Below are positions 5,984 to 7,641 of a stretch of 7,641 bases of DNA, piece after piece (position 1 is the stretch's first letter; each line of letters begins with the position of its first letter). The DNA comes from Oceanospirillaceae bacterium UBA1126 (GTDB lineage: Bacteria; Pseudomonadota; Gammaproteobacteria; Pseudomonadales; Balneatricaceae), in assembly GCA_002312935.1 (NCBI GenBank), contig DCAT01000120.1, positions 1 through 7,641 on the forward strand, in the 5' to 3' direction. Both the position numbers and the translations under genes were made by a program. The notes below the pieces were generated by a model. It was not told where the DNA came from. It worked only from the letters and a program-made list of their open reading frames with translations, and searched no databases.

Positions 5984-7438
5984 ATGTTCGATAATTTAAC
6001 TGATCGCTTAGGCAAAACGTTACAGCACATCCGTGGCCAAGCGCGCCTAACAGAAGATAATATTAAAGCAACCTTGCGTGAAGTTCGCATGGCGCTACTG
6101 GAAGCCGACGTCGCTTTACCGGTGGTTAAAGCGTTTATTGAGCAAGTTAAAATCCGTGCTGTAGGCACAGAAGTTAGTCGCAGTTTAAGTCCAGGCCAAG
6201 TGTTTGTAAAAATCGTCCAGCAAGAGCTGGAATCGATTATGGGCACTGCTAACGAAGATCTTAACTTGGCGGTTCAGCCTCCTGCTGTGATCCTTATGGC
6301 AGGCCTTCAAGGCGCAGGTAAGACTACATCTGCCGCGAAACTGGCTAAATTCCTTATCGAAAAGAAGAAGAAATCTGTCATGTTGGTGAGTGTGGACGTT
6401 TATCGCCCAGCAGCCATCAAACAGTTACAGATGCTTTCCGAAGAAGTGGGGGCTCACTTCTTTCCAAGCACTGTTATGGAAAAACCTGTAGCGATTGCGC
6501 AAAAAGCGATTAGTCACGCAAGGCAACAGCATTATGATGTAGTGATTGTCGACACAGCAGGCCGTTTGCACGTTGACACAGATATGATGGACGAAGTGAA
6601 AGCGCTTCATGCCACCGTAGAGCCTGTGGAAACTCTCTTTGTGGTTGATGCCATGACGGGCCAAGATGCAGCGAATACAGCCAAAGCCTTCAACGAAGCA
6701 TTGCCTCTAACGGGTGTAGTGCTTAGTAAAACAGACGGTGATGCCCGTGGTGGTGCGGCACTTTCGGTGCGCCACATTACGGGTAAGCCAATTAAGTTTT
6801 TAGGTGTTGGCGAGAAGGTAGAAGCCCTGGAACCTTTTCACCCAGACCGTATCGCGTCACGAATTTTGGGGATGGGTGACGTACTGTCTCTCATTGAAGA
6901 AGTAGAGCAAAAAGTAGACAAGGTTAAGGCAGAGAAGCTTGCTAAAAAGATCAAAAAAGGCAAAGGTTTCGATTTAGAAGATTTCCGAGACCAGTTGCAA
7001 CAAATGAAAAATATGGGTGGTATGGCAGGAATGCTGGATAAAATGCCAGGCATGGGTGGTATGGCCCAAGCTGCTTCAAGCGCAGGAACAGAAAAGAACT
7101 TCGACCAAATGGAATCAATCATCAATTCCATGACACCAAAGGAACGCGCGGTGCCAGACACGCTAAACGGGTCACGTAAGCGCAGGATTGCGACAGGTTC
7201 TGGGACACAAATTCAAGACATTAACCGCTTAATTAAACAGCATAAGCAAATGGCTAAGATGATGAAGAAAATGTCGGGTAAAGGCGGTATGCAGAAGATG
7301 ATGCGTGGCCTGCAAGGCCAGATGCCCCCTGGTATGGGTGGTGGGGCTGGAGCTGGGGCAATGCCTCCAGGAATGCCGCCGGGGATGCCTGGAGGCTTGC
7401 CCGGATTAGGTGGTGGTTTTCCCTTTGGCAAGAAATAA
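5984..7438 (+). CDS. ffh: Signal recognition particle protein Ffh (SRP54 GTPase)
   Basis: Ffh binds 4.5S RNA and signal sequences emerging from the ribosome, then docks with FtsY to deliver membrane proteins. The four-helix N domain (about 1-90) is followed by the GTPase G domain with all motifs: P-loop GLQGAGKT (107-114), DVYRPAA (138-144), DTAGR (190-194), SKTDGDARGG (248-257) and GVGEK (274-278). The methionine-rich M domain (about 328-440) includes the RNA-binding segment GSRKRRIATGSG (396-407). The G4 motif reads SKTD where TKxD is more usual, a mild change. At 484 residues it is about 30 longer than E. coli Ffh (453). The excess is a Met/Pro/Gly-rich tail from about residue 446. The ATG at 5984 matches the family start MFDNLTDRL. 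The gene diverges from ypjD, and the usual downstream partner rpsP is not next: a tRNA gene follows. Confidence 0.97.
   Translation: MFDNLTDRLGKTLQHIRGQARLTEDNIKATLREVRMALLEADVALPVVKAFIEQVKIRAVGTEVSRSLSPGQVFVKIVQQELESIMGTANEDLNLAVQPPAVILMAGLQGAGKTTSAAKLAKFLIEKKKKSVMLVSVDVYRPAAIKQLQMLSEEVGAHFFPSTVMEKPVAIAQKAISHARQQHYDVVIVDTAGRLHVDTDMMDEVKALHATVEPVETLFVVDAMTGQDAANTAKAFNEALPLTGVVLSKTDGDARGGAALSVRHITGKPIKFLGVGEKVEALEPFHPDRIASRILGMGDVLSLIEEVEQKVDKVKAEKLAKKIKKGKGFDLEDFRDQLQQMKNMGGMAGMLDKMPGMGGMAQAASSAGTEKNFDQMESIINSMTPKERAVPDTLNGSRKRRIATGSGTQIQDINRLIKQHKQMAKMMKKMSGKGGMQKMMRGLQGQMPPGMGGGAGAGAMPPGMPPGMPGGLPGLGGGFPFGKK
7322..7432 (+). repeat. MPPG-type low-complexity repeats encoding the Ffh tail
   Basis: Imperfect 12-bp units encode MPPG at 7322-7333, 7361-7372 and 7373-7384, then MPGG at 7385-7396, with Gly/Ala-rich filler between them. 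The stretch lies at the extreme C-terminus of ffh. Codons vary between copies (CCC CCT, CCT CCA, CCG CCG), so the repetition is mainly at protein level and seems not to be a recent DNA duplication. Confidence 0.7.
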
Positions 7439-7502
7439 CTAAGGTAAGATAGTCATTCAATATAATTGAAACTTAAGGCTTTTATTTCCCAAAAGGTTAG
7501 GG

Positions 7503-7511
7503 TAATATACG
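7503..7511 (+). promoter_or_regulatory. Weak candidate -10 region for the tRNA genes
   Basis: TAATATACG offers two overlapping four-of-six -10 matches (TAATAT 7503-7508, TATACG 7506-7511) just before tRNA-Ser. It is followed by GC-rich GCGC, the kind of discriminator typical of stringently controlled stable-RNA promoters. No convincing -35 is seen. No GC-rich hairpin with a T-run separates ffh from the tRNA genes, so readthrough from ffh is also possible. Confidence 0.25.
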
Positions 7512-7521
7512 CGCTCTCTGC

Positions 7522-7614
<93 letters not shown>

Positions 7615-7620
7615 TTTTGA

Positions 7621-7641
7621 GCGCCCGTAGCTCAGCTGGAT
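7621..7641 (+). tRNA. tRNA, 5' end only, probably tRNA-Arg
   Basis: The last 21 bases, beginning GCGCCCGTAGCTCAGCTGG, are the acceptor strand and D-arm start of a tRNA cut by the window edge. They match my memory of E. coli arginine tRNAs, especially the CCG isoacceptor, and arginine is also expected after tRNA-Ser(GCU) in a serV-argV type cluster. The anticodon lies outside the window, so identity is inferred. Confidence 0.8.

Noticed and set aside
7213..7431. Proline/glycine-rich open frame on the minus strand opposite the ffh 3' end
   Set aside because: Its PGGIPGGI-like pattern is the complement of the Met/Pro/Gly tail repeats of Ffh, so it is a composition artefact.
7456..7470. Inverted repeat TTCAAT-ATA-ATTGAA after ffh, considered as a terminator
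   Set aside because: The stem is only six base pairs, almost all A-T, with a three-base loop and no T-run directly after, so it is unlikely to stop transcription.

Overview
This 7.6 kb window looks like ordinary chromosome from a gammaproteobacterium of moderate GC content. I see no mobile element, CRISPR array or phage gene. Every protein resembles an E. coli housekeeping protein as I remember it: PurL, YcbL/GloC, NudL, YfjD/CorB, YpjD and Ffh. The corB-ypjD block lying divergent to ffh also matches the E. coli order. The purL-gloC-Nudix-Nudix-DUF1289 part is not E. coli-like, which points to another gammaproteobacterial order, perhaps a marine one. I cannot name the genus.

Layout. Bases 1-1595 hold the 3' part of purL (+), followed after 48 bp by gloC (+, 1644-2282). 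A zinc-ribbon Nudix hydrolase (-, 2283-2807) converges on gloC with no base between the stop codons. An 88-bp divergent region leads to a CoA-type Nudix hydrolase (+, 2896-3501) and a closely coupled DUF1289 protein (+, about 3504-3701). The stop of that gene overlaps the stop of corB (-, 3698-4975). Upstream of corB on the same strand is ypjD (-, 5050-5841). A 142-bp divergent region separates ypjD from ffh (+, 5984-7438). The window ends with tRNA-Ser(GCU) (7522-7612) and the first 21 bases of what is probably a tRNA-Arg (from 7621).

Functions. The genes cover purine synthesis (PurL), detoxification and nucleotide clean-up (GloC and two Nudix enzymes), divalent-cation handling (CorB), a CcsA-like membrane protein (YpjD), and co-translational membrane targeting (Ffh), followed by tRNAs. 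They do not form one pathway; shared position seems to reflect old gammaproteobacterial gene order.

Points worth a second look are small in scale. They are two convergent gene pairs with no terminator space, a repeat and dyad arrangement between the divergent Nudix genes, a dyad plus direct repeat between ypjD and corB, an inverted repeat upstream of ypjD, a Met/Pro/Gly-rich tail on Ffh, and a UNCG-capped hairpin that would compete with the tRNA-Ser acceptor stem. I found no convincing undescribed system.
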